Source: Stieleria sedimenti (GTDB lineage: Bacteria > Planctomycetota > Planctomycetia > Pirellulales > Pirellulaceae). Taken from it: DNA of 32,535 bases. The notes under the pieces were generated by a model that saw nothing but the letters and a program-made list of their open reading frames with translations, did not search any database and was not told the DNA's origin. The stretch covers positions 1 through 32,535 of the forward strand of contig NZ_JANZKV010000275.1 of the NCBI RefSeq assembly GCF_025060895.1, in the 5' to 3' direction. The number at the start of each line of letters is the position of its first letter. The first letter of the stretch is position 1. Position numbers and translations under genes: made by a program. Shown here one piece after another: positions 1 through 9,459 of this stretch.

Positions 1-102
1 CGCATTACGCGGATCGCACCTCATCACACTTTATCGCTTTCACTTGGTTGGAATTGCCGTTGACGATTGGAGTAGCTGAACTTGAGTCTAACTGACGTTG
101 CC

Positions 103-2988
103 CTAGGCTAATGCCTCCGCTTCCCGCGTAAATACATTCACACCATTGCCTCCATCGGCGACCCAATCGAGAAAATCGTAGACTAACGAGTCATTACCAT
201 CTCCGCCCCAAAGTTTGTCTTGACCTTCATCTCCTTGTAACCAGTCATCACCTGATCCTCCTGACAAGATGTCGTCACCTAGGCCGCCAAATAATTGGTC
301 GTGGCCTTCGTTACCAGCGACAACGTCGCTGCCGATGCCTCCATTTGCGTAGTCGTCACCTAGCCCGCCCACAAGAACGTCATCACCGGCTTCGCCGTAA
401 AGTTTGTCGTCACCCGAACCACCATCAATGATCGGGTCTGATCCAAGCCCGCCCCAGAGTTCATCATTCCCGGATTCTCCACGTAATTTGTCGGCCCCTT
501 CCCCTCCTAAGATCTCGTCATTCCCATCTCCGCCATACAGATGATCATCACCCGCCATGCCCTCGATGCGATCGTTTCCCGCTTCGCCGAATAACGCGTC
601 AGCGAACGAACCGCCAACCAGCCAGTCATCACCGTCGCCGCCGAACGCCATAAGTCTGACATCGGACTCATTGACAAAAATATCACTGCCTCCCGCGCCC
701 CAGAAAATGATCAGGGAGAGGCTCTCACGCGGAAGCGTAAATGCTGGGACACCACTGATTTCAAAGGCAACGATGCCATCGGTCTCGATGACGCGGACAT
801 CGTCATCGCCGTCACCGCCGTGAAGCGTAAGTCTACCGTCGCTTGCGCGGAATTCCGTCTTTAGAGGCAACTGGCTGGGAACTCCCGGAGGCGCCTGATC
901 CGACAACGCTCCGGGCTCGATCACACCAAAATCGGCATGCCAGACATTTGCGACTTGGTCCGGCATGGTGTTAGCCAATCGGACAACGTGGCTGGGCAGG
1001 TACTCGACGTTCTGATACCGAACTCTGCTCGCATCGCTGAGCGTCGGCATAGCGATATTGATGTAATTACGAAGTCTTCCGCCAATGATTGTGGTGCCCT
1101 CTATGCCGGATTCAACCGGCACGACAATCCCAGAATTGACGCCTTCAATCTGAGAATTGAATAGTTGAAGATTGTGATTTTCGTAGTTCTGAATTCCAAA
1201 CCACATCCCCGTCGTTGCACGCGTATCGAATGACGCGTTGCTGCCTTCATTTGCGTTAGACACTTGAGGGTTTCCAACAATCGTCACATCCGAAAATGTG
1301 AGATTCGCTTCGTGATACGCTTTAACTCCTTCATGCGAGACGTGCCAGGCAAGGAAGTCAGAAACGTATTGACGCTGATAGTTTGCAATTTGCGATTGTC
1401 CCTGGGACCAGGTGAACCAAAGCCCTCCTTTGCTTGATACAGATTCGTTGTGCTGAAATTGATCTAGTTGGCGCAATGCGAATTGGGAGTCCGGGGTTCG
1501 GTAGTAGCCGTTGAAGTTGAACCCATAGCTCGCCGCATCATAGACGGTGTTGCCAATGAAGGTTCCCTCACTGGCACGCAGCCAAAATCCAGATCCATCG
1601 GCTCCGATTTCAATGAACAACTTGCCCTGCAAATCTAACGTTTGGGCGGCACCGGCACGCCCATCAGTCACCTGATGTCCGCCATCAATTTTCATCACTA
1701 AATTGTTGATAAATCGGTTGCCGACCTCGTTGCCGCTCTCCGTGACAATTCCTGCACCATCAACGTCGTAAACGATCGTGTTCCTAATAAGTCCATTATT
1801 GGTTTCGTGTACCGTGATCCCCCACTTCATGCCATCATTGACAACTACTCCATCGATCAAAAACGAATTCGACGCATGATGTAAGTGGATGGGGTAGCGA
1901 GCGACTTGGTTTTCGCCGATAATGATTAGAGAGCCGTCTTCATTATAGAGTGTGTTGGCAAGTTTGCTCTCGGCTCTGGTGCGGCCAACCGAACGGAATT
2001 CTGCGTTGACGATCGAGACTTCTGCATGGGCAGTTGCCATCATATGTCCGCGAACTCCATCCGGATTCTCACTGCGTATCAGAACGTTGCGGGTCAGGTT
2101 TGCGACGTGTGCCGTACGGTCAACACCGAAGCTGTTTTCTGTGATTCCGAAGTGATCGTACTGCAGCGCCGAAGCCAATGTGACTTCCGTTCCTGTCGCC
2201 GACTCAATTTTTGACGTCTCGGTTTCTTGCAGCACCACTGGTGACTTTCGCACAACGGTCTGTGAGGTTTCCGGTACGACTATCAGGTCGCCCAGATTCC
2301 ATGAAGACACTTCGGACTCGAGCGAGATCGTGGTGTCTCCCTTACTGATGTCGCCAACAGCACGTGCAAACGGAGTCTTTTCTGCTCCGTGGAGATCTAA
2401 GTGGCCAAAGACGATCAATCCATTGCCGTACTGCTCCGGGTCAATGCCGGGCGATGCGACGGTGCCTGTCTTGAAGTGATGACCGCTTGGCCCTGGTGTA
2501 TCCGTAAAGACGATTTCGGCATGAACGTTTACATCAATCGGACTTTGCTGTGTTCCGACAGTTAACGTTCCACCCGGCATGACCATCAATTCATTCAACC
2601 AGAGCGACGTATTGAGATCCGTTTTGAAATCGAGACGCCCGGAGACCTCAATCGCGTCGAGTGCAACTTGACTGTCGACGTCATAATCGACGTCTAATCC
2701 TTCCGGAATACGGATGATCGCGTCGGCACCCGGTACCTGACCGGTGCTCCAAACTTCGGGATTGGACCAGTCGCCGTTCTGTACTGCGATGAAGTTCGCA
2801 TTCGCTGCGAAGCGGGGGATTATATCGTGGTGTGTGACCACTGAAGCTTCTGTGACCATCACGCCATTGTTATGGCCCATCATGGCCAGCAATCGCCGTT
2901 GCTCAAGCGCCTCGAACCAAAGCCTTCGCTTGGCTTGAGAGCGATTGTTTGAATGTGCCCGAAGATTTAGAACTGTATAGATATCCAT
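103..2988 (-). CDS. Secreted G8-domain / parallel beta-helix / RTX-repeat surface protein
   Basis: A 961-residue protein predicted to be exported and probably to bind carbohydrate. Residues about 23-35 (FEALEQRRLLA) match the LEPR-XLL type motif found near the N-terminus of large planctomycete secreted proteins. Residues about 72-200 read as a G8 domain (NGDWSNPEVW, then beta-strands rich in Gly and Asp). Residues about 300-680 look like right-handed beta-helix repeats with N-rich turns, including YPIHLHHA. Residues about 770-945 contain many GGxGxDxL-type nonapeptides, as in RTX calcium-binding repeats. G8 plus beta-helix is the architecture of CEMIP/TMEM2 and PKHD1L1-like proteins, some of which act on hyaluronan; no catalytic role is shown here. 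The ATG at 2988 places the LEPR motif at the usual distance from the start. No C-terminal anchor was seen. It stands alone on its strand. Confidence 0.88.
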   Translation of the reverse strand: MDIYTVLNLRAHSNNRSQAKRRLWFEALEQRRLLAMMGHNNGVMVTEASVVTHHDIIPRFAANANFIAVQNGDWSNPEVWSTGQVPGADAIIRIPEGLDVDYDVDSQVALDAIEVSGRLDFKTDLNTSLWLNELMVMPGGTLTVGTQQSPIDVNVHAEIVFTDTPGPSGHHFKTGTVASPGIDPEQYGNGLIVFGHLDLHGAEKTPFARAVGDISKGDTTISLESEVSSWNLGDLIVVPETSQTVVRKSPVVLQETETSKIESATGTEVTLASALQYDHFGITENSFGVDRTAHVANLTRNVLIRSENPDGVRGHMMATAHAEVSIVNAEFRSVGRTRAESKLANTLYNEDGSLIIIGENQVARYPIHLHHASNSFLIDGVVVNDGMKWGITVHETNNGLIRNTIVYDVDGAGIVTESGNEVGNRFINNLVMKIDGGHQVTDGRAGAAQTLDLQGKLFIEIGADGSGFWLRASEGTFIGNTVYDAASYGFNFNGYYRTPDSQFALRQLDQFQHNESVSSKGGLWFTWSQGQSQIANYQRQYVSDFLAWHVSHEGVKAYHEANLTFSDVTIVGNPQVSNANEGSNASFDTRATTGMWFGIQNYENHNLQLFNSQIEGVNSGIVVPVESGIEGTTIIGGRLRNYINIAMPTLSDASRVRYQNVEYLPSHVVRLANTMPDQVANVWHADFGVIEPGALSDQAPPGVPSQLPLKTEFRASDGRLTLHGGDGDDDVRVIETDGIVAFEISGVPAFTLPRESLSLIIFWGAGGSDIFVNESDVRLMAFGGDGDDWLVGGSFADALFGEAGNDRIEGMAGDDHLYGGDGNDEILGGEGADKLRGESGNDELWGGLGSDPIIDGGSGDDKLYGEAGDDVLVGGLGDDYANGGIGSDVVAGNEGHDQLFGGLGDDILSGGSGDDWLQGDEGQDKLWGGDGNDSLVYDFLDWVADGGNGVNVFTREAEALA

Positions 2989-3371
2989 CGTCTGCCTGGA
3001 TCGATTTCATTTGCGAGTTGAGGAAAGATTGACAAATGAGCGACGTAGGTCCAGCCCCCGAGAAGAAAACTGCGTGGAAGTCGGTTAAGAAAAGTCACTT
3101 GATCTCGATCTTCACTGCAATCTGAATCCTACTTCGGTTCCGCGACGAACGCTGCCGGTTTTTGGATAAACGGAGCAGGAAGGCTGCAGATGGAGTCGCG
3201 AAAGTACCGGGCTTGTCGAAGGCCGGCTAGCCATTTTCAAAGAGCATTTTCAGCCACCGGTGGACCTGAGTCAGTTGCGGACCAAGTTCGTCACAAGGGA
3301 CGAAAGCCGGCACCGTATCGACCAAATGGCGGCGGGCTGCGGGCACTTCTTCTTGCGCAGTCAGGCATTAG
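2989..3371. other. Intergenic region, nothing recognised
   Basis: About 380 bp between the divergent G8/RTX gene and the VanZ-like pseudogene. Short open frames here have no recognisable protein features. It should hold the promoter of the minus-strand gene, but I could not pick out a convincing -35/-10 pair. Confidence 0.5.
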
Positions 3372-4275
3372 TTGCGAACTGTCATCATGGGATGCTGCCT
3401 TCCGACCCTAGCAGAGCGGGGGCAACGGCCAGATTCAGATGAAGCAAAGCAGGCCTCTGTCTGCCGACCCCCCAATAAATTCGGAAATTTTTGGCTTGGC
3501 AACTGGCGTTCCTTGCGACAACGTGTCGCTGGCGTACGCTTTGGCAAGCGGTCACACCGGCAGTTCGTACCCGATACCGTTGGTCAGCGTTTCGGGCTTG
3601 GAGCCAAGGCAGTCGCGTATGCGGGTATGAGAAAAACGATTGGAGTGGGGACACTCCCCGAATTGCTTCAAATTCCTATCTCGGGCCGAGTTGCCTCTGC
3701 GACGGATGCATTGTTTGGGATCATTGGAGCCGGCATCGGAATCTGGTTGAGCGACGTGATCTGGCCCAGCGATCACCAGTCGGCTCGCCAGGGACACCCC
3801 CCAAGTCTTTCGGCGTCCTTCGACGTGGTTCATTCTCGCGTTTCTGTATGGGATCGCGTTGTGCGTTGCCTCTTGGTTCCCGTTTGACTTCGTCACGGAT
3901 GGTCCAACGCTACGATCCTTGCTGGAAGAGTTTCTCGAAAACCCATTTTCGGACTACCGCGGCTCGAATCTGAGGTCTTTATTCGTCTTTTTTCGTCAGG
4001 CCGTGATGTCGGCAGGGTTTGGGGTATTACTCGGAATCGGCGTTTCGCTGACCCCCGGCGCTTTCGCCCGAAAGGCAATTCGCTGCATCATTGTTTTGTT
4101 CATTCTGGCTTCAGCCTCGTTCATCGAACTGGGGCAACTGCTCGAAAGCTCCCACAGCGGCGCGGGACTCGGATTGACGATTCGAGTGGTCGCAACACTC
4201 CTCGGTTTTATCGCCGCTCAGGCGGTGGTCAGCGGGATGGTTCATCACAACTCAAAAGCAGACATCGAGAATTAG
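3372..4275 (+). pseudogene. Frameshifted VanZ-like membrane protein gene
   Basis: Two reading frames each hold half of what looks like one VanZ-family membrane protein. In one frame (about 3640-3780) the translation reads ELLQIPISGRVASATDALF followed by GIIGAGIGIW, the C-terminal signature of a VanZ domain (E-x-x-Q, PGR-like, TD, then a Gly-rich helix). From about 3790 the homology-like text continues in the next frame: FILAFLYGIALCVASWFPFDF, then hydrophobic helices and FIELGQLLESS up to the stop at 4275, which resembles a second VanZ-like unit. That second frame has stops at 3751 and 3769, so a frameshift of one base lies at roughly 3770-3800. Sequence before about 3600 is not recognisable in any frame, so the 5' end is also degraded or was misjudged. 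VanZ-family proteins are small membrane proteins, one of which affects teicoplanin resistance; the role in planctomycetes is unknown. A sequencing error could also produce the frameshift. Confidence 0.6.
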
Positions 4276-4782
4276 AAACGAACCGTGCCGAATGCGCAAA
4301 GGTCGGGATTGACGAAAACGAGATTGTCGAACCGCCGGAACGCAGAATCGCTGTACCGGCGGTCGCGCATGGGTAGGGCGGGAGGCTAATAGAGGGGCTG
4401 CCGCCGGACAGACTGCGAAATCGCAGTTGTTTGAGGAGTTACCGAACGATGTTGAATCGACTATCCAGGCAGCGGAAAGTCCAGGTTGAGGCGACCGTTG
4501 AGCACCATGCACCTCGCATTCTCGGAGGCGAAGCTGTACCGTCGCGACCGCCTGGTCTCACGTAAGTCGTCTCAATTTGCAACATCCCTCTTCAGGATCG
4601 CTGTCCCTGGATTTACGTGTACATCATCGGCATCAACGCGTTCGATCCATGTGCTCGTTTGGCATTTGGCATTTTCCTCGCCCCTTGCCCCCCCAAACCA
4701 GCCACTGAATTTTCGTCCAGTTCCTACCGGAATTGTCAGAGAAAGTATTGCAATCCCCCCGCCGACAGCTATTCTACTGGCT
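4276..4782. other. Intergenic region, nothing recognised
   Basis: About 500 bp between the VanZ-like pseudogene and the small exported protein gene. It has a short open frame from about 4449 (38 codons, MLNRLSRQRK...) with no recognisable features, and a longer frame that merely extends the next gene upstream of its likely ATG. No hairpin or RNA gene was seen. Confidence 0.4.
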
Positions 4783-5127
4783 ATGTTCGCTCGAATCCTC
4801 ATGACCGTGATGCTGATCTTTGCCGGAGGCCAATTGGTTTCTGCGGGGATGATGATTTCGTGTGATGAACGTTTGGCCATCTCGGCGGAAGGTGTTGCGG
4901 AATTGGCGTTTGGTGGTGATCAGGATGTTCCGACATTTGTGCGGTACTGTGATTCGCCGGACCAAGCGTTTGGAATCGTGGGGAATAGCGTCGGAAATGG
5001 ATCGTCCTCGGCGGTGCTTTCATCGTCGCCCGTATTGCCGCTGCATTTGAGTGGCTCGACGATCCGTTTCGCCAACGCGATGTTGCCACCGTCACCATGT
5101 CTTGAAGGTCTGTTTAAACCTGTCTAA
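4783..5127 (+). CDS. Small exported protein of unknown function
   Basis: A 114-residue protein that I do not recognise. The N-terminus MFARILMTVMLIFAGGQLVSAG is a good Sec signal peptide with likely cleavage after VSA. The mature part is short, with three cysteines (ISCDE, VRYCDS, PSPCLE), a Ser-rich middle, and a C-terminal section LPLHLSGSTIRFANAMLPP. The frame is open back to 4486, but the upstream codons do not look like protein, and starting at the ATG at 4783 puts the signal peptide first. It lies 69 bp upstream of the PEP-CTERM gene on the same strand and may share its transcript and terminator. Confidence 0.6.
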   Translation: MFARILMTVMLIFAGGQLVSAGMMISCDERLAISAEGVAELAFGGDQDVPTFVRYCDSPDQAFGIVGNSVGNGSSSAVLSSSPVLPLHLSGSTIRFANAMLPPSPCLEGLFKPV

Positions 5128-5196
5128 GAGCCTCAGAGTCAGTTTAGTGTGTTTTGACTTTGAAAGTTAGATTTTGTGTTTACGGAAACCTTACCC

Positions 5197-6042
5197 ATGA
5201 AACGTTTTATTTTTTCTATGGTCGCGTTATTCGCGGTCACCAGCAGTGTTCACGCGGGAGCACTCGGCTCGATCTTCCAGAATGAGGTCGTGAAGCTGCA
5301 GGATGTCGATTACGAATATGCATTTGACTCGGGCGATGACAGTTTGGATGCCGGCGATTACCTTTTGGCGATCATCGAGATTGAAAATATTCGTCTGAAC
5401 TCGGACAACTCGGTCGTCTTCCCGGCTTCTGCTGCGACGACCACGATCACGGGTGTGTCACTCGTCAAAGTGCTGGCTGCGCCGACTCTGAACGGCACGC
5501 TGGGTGTTGATGCAGATCGAGCCGATTACGTACTTGGCGGTGTTACCGGTGCTGAGTGGACGACGTACACCGGCTTGACAGGGATCTCGGATGGGACAGC
5601 CTTGATTGCTTATGAGGATCCGGTCGGGGTCCACCTCGACACGTCGACCCTGTTGGCTGGTGTCGCTAGCGCTGCTGAGGGAACGATCCTGTTCGAGTTC
5701 GCAGTCGATAACTTCTTCACCGCACGAGTCCGAGATGAGGATGGAGGAACTTTCGATCCGACAAACATCAACAATATTGATGGACTGACATCGCGAGGTG
5801 ATTTCAAAGTGAATGTGAGTTACCTGCCTGGTGTTGTGCTCGTTGAGCACGATGGAGCAGGCTTTGGTGTAACGTCTCAACTGCAGTTGGACGGTGGTCT
5901 TGAGTCTGGTGGTGGTGCCGGTGCCTTCGACATTATCACGGACACGGACCTTTACATTTATGCCGTGCCGGAACCGACTAGCTTCGCCATCTTTGGTGCT
6001 CTAATGGGTGCTGGTGTTGTCGCTCGTCGACGTCGCAAGTAA
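5197..6042 (+). CDS. PEP-CTERM sorting domain-containing secreted protein
   Basis: A 281-residue exported protein. The ATG at 5197 begins a clear signal peptide (MKRFIFSMVALFAVTSSVHAG, likely cleaved after VHA); a GTG at 5176 would add seven residues in front of it and is less likely. The middle is acidic and beta-rich with no catalytic motif. The end is a standard PEP-CTERM signal: VPEPTS, then a hydrophobic helix (FAIFGALMGAGVVA), then RRRRK. In other bacteria this tripartite signal is recognised by an exosortase, which cuts near the PEP motif and sorts the protein to the envelope or extracellular matrix. No exosortase gene is in this window. A strong hairpin terminator follows directly. 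Confidence 0.88.
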   Translation: MKRFIFSMVALFAVTSSVHAGALGSIFQNEVVKLQDVDYEYAFDSGDDSLDAGDYLLAIIEIENIRLNSDNSVVFPASAATTTITGVSLVKVLAAPTLNGTLGVDADRADYVLGGVTGAEWTTYTGLTGISDGTALIAYEDPVGVHLDTSTLLAGVASAAEGTILFEFAVDNFFTARVRDEDGGTFDPTNINNIDGLTSRGDFKVNVSYLPGVVLVEHDGAGFGVTSQLQLDGGLESGGGAGAFDIITDTDLYIYAVPEPTSFAIFGALMGAGVVARRRRK

Positions 6043-6078
6043 GTTGATCAACCTCTGATTCACTAAGACAACTTAGGA

Positions 6079-6114
6079 AACGGGAGTGCTCGAGAGAGTA
6101 CTCCCGTTTTTTTG
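6079..6114 (+). terminator. Rho-independent terminator after the PEP-CTERM gene
   Basis: The stem acgggagt (6080-6087) pairs with actcccgt (6100-6107). The inner bases gctc/gagt extend it with one G-T wobble around a gaga loop. A run of seven T follows at 6107-6113. It starts 37 bp after the PEP-CTERM stop codon. Confidence 0.85.
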
Positions 6115-6587
6115 TTTGATTGCCAACTCGATAAAGATCGTTGCCTCGTGAACGCATGATGTTCTTGCCAATTGATTTGTGCAGTGTTAGCGATCTCCAG
6201 TCGGCCTGTGTGGTTTTTTCCGGTTGGGGTAGTATTCGCAATCTTGGGGTTGGGCTCGGGGGCTTGGGCTTGAATTCTCTGGATTCCGATGGTGCGGAAT
6301 GAGCAATTAGGGCGATCTAGCTAGCGTGCGAAGGATCGCAGGATAACAAGCCAAAGGCTGTGGCAAGAACATCCATACTCGGTCACCCCTTGCGACCGCG
6401 TGCCTGACATCCGAGTGATCGCGACGAATTGACCGCGGTCTACCCCGCATTTCCACTATTGGTGCGACGAGGACTTAACCTGTTCAAGCCAGGTCACGGT
6501 CGTCGAATCGGTGGGCGGTCTTCGTCTGGGCGCGTACAATCGAGGGCCGACAATCGGGCAACTCCTTAGCACGGGACTTTAGGGACT
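6115..6587. other. Intergenic region upstream of the flavoprotein gene
   Basis: About 470 bp without a recognisable gene. It should hold the promoter of the flavoprotein gene at 6588. No clear promoter boxes, operator palindrome or repeat family was seen. The bases before the ATG (agggact) give only a weak ribosome binding site. Confidence 0.4.
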
Positions 6588-8237
6588 ATGACGACGCTAT
6601 CCACCCACCAGACGTCGGGAACGCTGGACTCTCAGTTGAAGGCAATCGTTGGGGCTGAGCATCTTCTTTCTGCTGCACCGGACTTGGAGATTGTGTCGCG
6701 GACGAATGTTCCCGACCGTAATATTCCACAGTTTGCGGTCTACCCGGGCACGGCAGAAGAGGTCGCGGAGATCTTCAAACTGGCCAATGACCACAAGGTT
6801 CCCGTTTGGCCGGTCAGTCAGGGAAAGAACTGGGGATATGGGTCCAAGTCGGCTTGCTACCCGGGCGGGATCACCATGATTCTGTCGCGGATGAATCGCA
6901 TTCACGAGGTCAATGAGGACTTGTGTTATGCGGTGATCGAACCCGGAGTCACCTACGGTCAGCTCAATGACCACCTGAAAGCGAATCACCCCAGCCTGTG
7001 GGCTGATTCGTCGGGAAGCACGAAGGATGCCAGCGTGGTCGGCAATGCACTCGATCGCGGTCGCGGAGTGACTCCGTATGCGGATCATTTTGGCGCCCTG
7101 TGTGGCATGGAAGTCGTATTGCCCAATGGCGAGTTGCTTCGAACGGGCACGGGGCCGTCCGAAACGTTCCCCGCGTGGAATGTGTACAAATGGGGGACGG
7201 GCCCCTACATCGATGGGCTGTTTTCACAATCGAATTTGGGGACGGTCGTCAAGAGCGGCATCTGGTTGATGCCCGCCCCGGAAAAATACGACTTTTTCGT
7301 TTTTGAATACACCGCCGATAGCAGCCGGTTCGCCGAATTTCTGGACACCTTCCGAAAACTGATTTTCCAGGGGGCAATTAAATCGTATCCCCATTTGGCC
7401 AACGACTTTGCGATGCTGTGCATTGTCGACCAGTATCCCAACGACTTGCTTCATCCGGGACAGCGTCATTTAAGCTCCGATGCGATGGCAGAGTGGAAAA
7501 AGCGACTGGGCGTTTCCGATTGGACGTTTGGATGTGGCATGTATGGCTCTAAGCAAGAAGTCAAGCTCCACAAAAAGATCGCAAAGAAAGAACTCGGCAA
7601 GTTCGGCGAGGTTGTCTTTGTCGGCGGGTGCGAGAAGGACACGCGGAAAGGACGCTTGATGTTGAAAGCCGCCCGCATGGCGCTGCGGTTGAAGGGAAAA
7701 ACGGTCAAGCTGCTTGAGGGGCTCCCGTACGCGATCCGATTGTTCCAGGGCATCCCCACCGACTACTTCTGCCGCCAAGTCTACTTCAAGTCACACGCTG
7801 AAAAGCCGGCGATGGGCGACGTCGAACCTGCACGCGATGGTTGTGGTTTCGTCTGGATCGGTCCCGTTGTACCGTTCACGTCCGAACACTTGATCGGCTT
7901 CCTTGACGAAGTAAGGCCGCTCTACGATCTGTACGAATTTGATTTCTTCGTCGAACTGATCATCGAGAGCCCGCGAAGCGTGATTTGCCTGCTTGGTTTC
8001 TTCTATGACAAGCAGGATGAAAAGGAGTCGGAACGCGCCACCCAGCTCTACAATGCATTACGTGAACTATCGCACGAGCGTGGGTATCCTCCCTACCGTG
8101 CGAGCAGCGTGAGTTCGCCAAAAGCGCTCGATTGCAATCCGACCTTAAAAAGCACGCTTCACGACATCAAGCGTGCGGTCGACCCGAACAATATTCTGGC
8201 CCCCGGACGCTACGGCGTGGACCTCACGTCGAAGTAA
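6588..8237 (+). CDS. FAD-dependent oxidoreductase, vanillyl-alcohol oxidase / 4-cresol dehydrogenase-like
   Basis: A 549-residue flavoprotein of the VAO/PCMH family, close to the usual length of 520-560. Visible family features are the N-terminal FAD-binding core (VYPGTAEEVAEIF at about 51-63, PVSQGKNWGYGS at about 75-86), the pyrophosphate-binding stretch SSGSTKDASVVGNALDRGRG at about 141-160, the typical VTPYADHFGALCGMEVVLPNG at about 161-181, and WGTGPYIDGLFSQSNLGTVV further on. The C-terminal segment GYPPYRAS corresponds to the conserved G-x-x-x-YR region of the family. Enzymes of this family oxidise para-substituted phenols or short alcohols; some bind FAD covalently and pass electrons to a cytochrome c. 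No cytochrome subunit is adjacent. I could not settle whether the covalent attachment residue is present. The last 14 bp overlap the convergent reductase gene. Confidence 0.85.
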   Translation: MTTLSTHQTSGTLDSQLKAIVGAEHLLSAAPDLEIVSRTNVPDRNIPQFAVYPGTAEEVAEIFKLANDHKVPVWPVSQGKNWGYGSKSACYPGGITMILSRMNRIHEVNEDLCYAVIEPGVTYGQLNDHLKANHPSLWADSSGSTKDASVVGNALDRGRGVTPYADHFGALCGMEVVLPNGELLRTGTGPSETFPAWNVYKWGTGPYIDGLFSQSNLGTVVKSGIWLMPAPEKYDFFVFEYTADSSRFAEFLDTFRKLIFQGAIKSYPHLANDFAMLCIVDQYPNDLLHPGQRHLSSDAMAEWKKRLGVSDWTFGCGMYGSKQEVKLHKKIAKKELGKFGEVVFVGGCEKDTRKGRLMLKAARMALRLKGKTVKLLEGLPYAIRLFQGIPTDYFCRQVYFKSHAEKPAMGDVEPARDGCGFVWIGPVVPFTSEHLIGFLDEVRPLYDLYEFDFFVELIIESPRSVICLLGFFYDKQDEKESERATQLYNALRELSHERGYPPYRASSVSSPKALDCNPTLKSTLHDIKRAVDPNNILAPGRYGVDLTSK

Positions 8238-9459
8238 CCATCTCTTCTGACGCTGGGGCGGTTGCCGATGCGCCGCCCGTTGCATGCTTAACGTGAGATT
8301 CGACACTACTGGCGATCTTAGCTTCTTTACGCGTTGGGGCCTGCGAATCTTGGATGTACCTGCGGATGATTCGGTCGACATAGTCGACCGGATCTGGCCG
8401 CCGAATCCCGCGGCTTTCCATCCACCGTTGAGTTTCGTTCGATCGAAAGACTTGGTTGCGGCCCAGATAGGCAAGCAGGTGTGGTAGCGCTCGGGCGCTT
8501 CCCCGGATGTGCTTCGGTCCCAGGTTTTTGCCAAGCCATGCCGCGGTCAATAAGACCCACTTTGGAAGCCGCAGGCGATCGATGCAATCGATATCAAACT
8601 CCCCATAAATCCGCTGCACCGTGTTGCGTAACTTTTCCATTTCCAGATCAGGGGAAGGGCCATTGCAAAGGTGGAATATTTTTCCCACCGACGCAGGCGT
8701 GGAAAGCGAATCGACGATGCAATCTGCGACGTAATTTACCGGAACGATGTCCACCATCTGTGTTCCAAACCTGGGAAGGATGCCGCAGGTTCTGCGTCCG
8801 CTGAGGAAATCGCAAAGGTGGTAGAACACTTGGTATTGGGACACCTGGCCCGTGCTGGCATCGCCGACGACCATGCTGGGGCGGTGAATGGACATGGGTA
8901 ACCCATTGTCGATCGCATTGAAGCAGTGCACCTCCGCTTCAGCCTTTGATTGTTCATACGTGTTGTGATACTCGTTCACGCCGCCCAATCGTTGTTCCGG
9001 AACGTCGCCTTCGAGTTTTCCTGCGACACCAATGGTGCTGACGAATTCGACTTTCTGAAGTCGATCCGACGCACTAGCGAGTTCAATCACCGACTTGGCA
9101 GGGGTGACCGAATGGCGCCTCGCCTCCTCGATCGATTGGCTGAGCTTCACCTTACCGGCACAATGAACGAAGTGCGTGCACGTTGACTTGATTTCTGTCA
9201 ACGTTGAAGGATCCAGCCCCAAGTCGTGCTTGGTGATGTCCCCGGTCACGGGGCGAACCCGATTGAAGACTTCGACATCGCGGTATCCGAGGCTTTTGAG
9301 CAATGATTTCACTCTTTCTTCAGCCTGTTGTCCGCTCGCGCTGTTGCGAACCAGGGCAGTGACGCTCGTCTCCGGCCGTTCGATGAGACGACGGAGCACT
9401 TCGGTGCCGACAACTCCGGTCGCGCCGGTTAGGAAGACATTCGTCGCTTCGACGCTCAT
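8224..9459 (-). CDS. NAD(P)-dependent thioester / fatty acyl-CoA reductase-like protein (NAD_binding_4, extended SDR)
   Basis: A 411-residue extended short-chain dehydrogenase. The nucleotide-binding glycine motif is TGATGVVG at residues 11-18, the VHCAG stretch is at about 98-102, the catalytic serine lies in VSTIG (about 140-144), and the YxxxK pair is Y168/K172 in YEQSK. The HRPSMVVGD and MVDIVPVNYVAD motifs further on are typical of the male-sterility/thioester-reductase branch. Members of this branch reduce acyl-CoA or carrier-bound acyl thioesters to aldehydes or alcohols. Its ATG overlaps the stop of the upstream acyl-AMP ligase fusion (ATGA), so the two are almost certainly translated together, which suggests activation then reduction of one carboxylic acid. 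The C-terminal 60 residues after about 350 are charged and not recognised. Confidence 0.82.
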   Translation of the reverse strand: MSVEATNVFLTGATGVVGTEVLRRLIERPETSVTALVRNSASGQQAEERVKSLLKSLGYRDVEVFNRVRPVTGDITKHDLGLDPSTLTEIKSTCTHFVHCAGKVKLSQSIEEARRHSVTPAKSVIELASASDRLQKVEFVSTIGVAGKLEGDVPEQRLGGVNEYHNTYEQSKAEAEVHCFNAIDNGLPMSIHRPSMVVGDASTGQVSQYQVFYHLCDFLSGRRTCGILPRFGTQMVDIVPVNYVADCIVDSLSTPASVGKIFHLCNGPSPDLEMEKLRNTVQRIYGEFDIDCIDRLRLPKWVLLTAAWLGKNLGPKHIRGSARALPHLLAYLGRNQVFRSNETQRWMESRGIRRPDPVDYVDRIIRRYIQDSQAPTRKEAKIASSVESHVKHATGGASATAPASEEMVTST

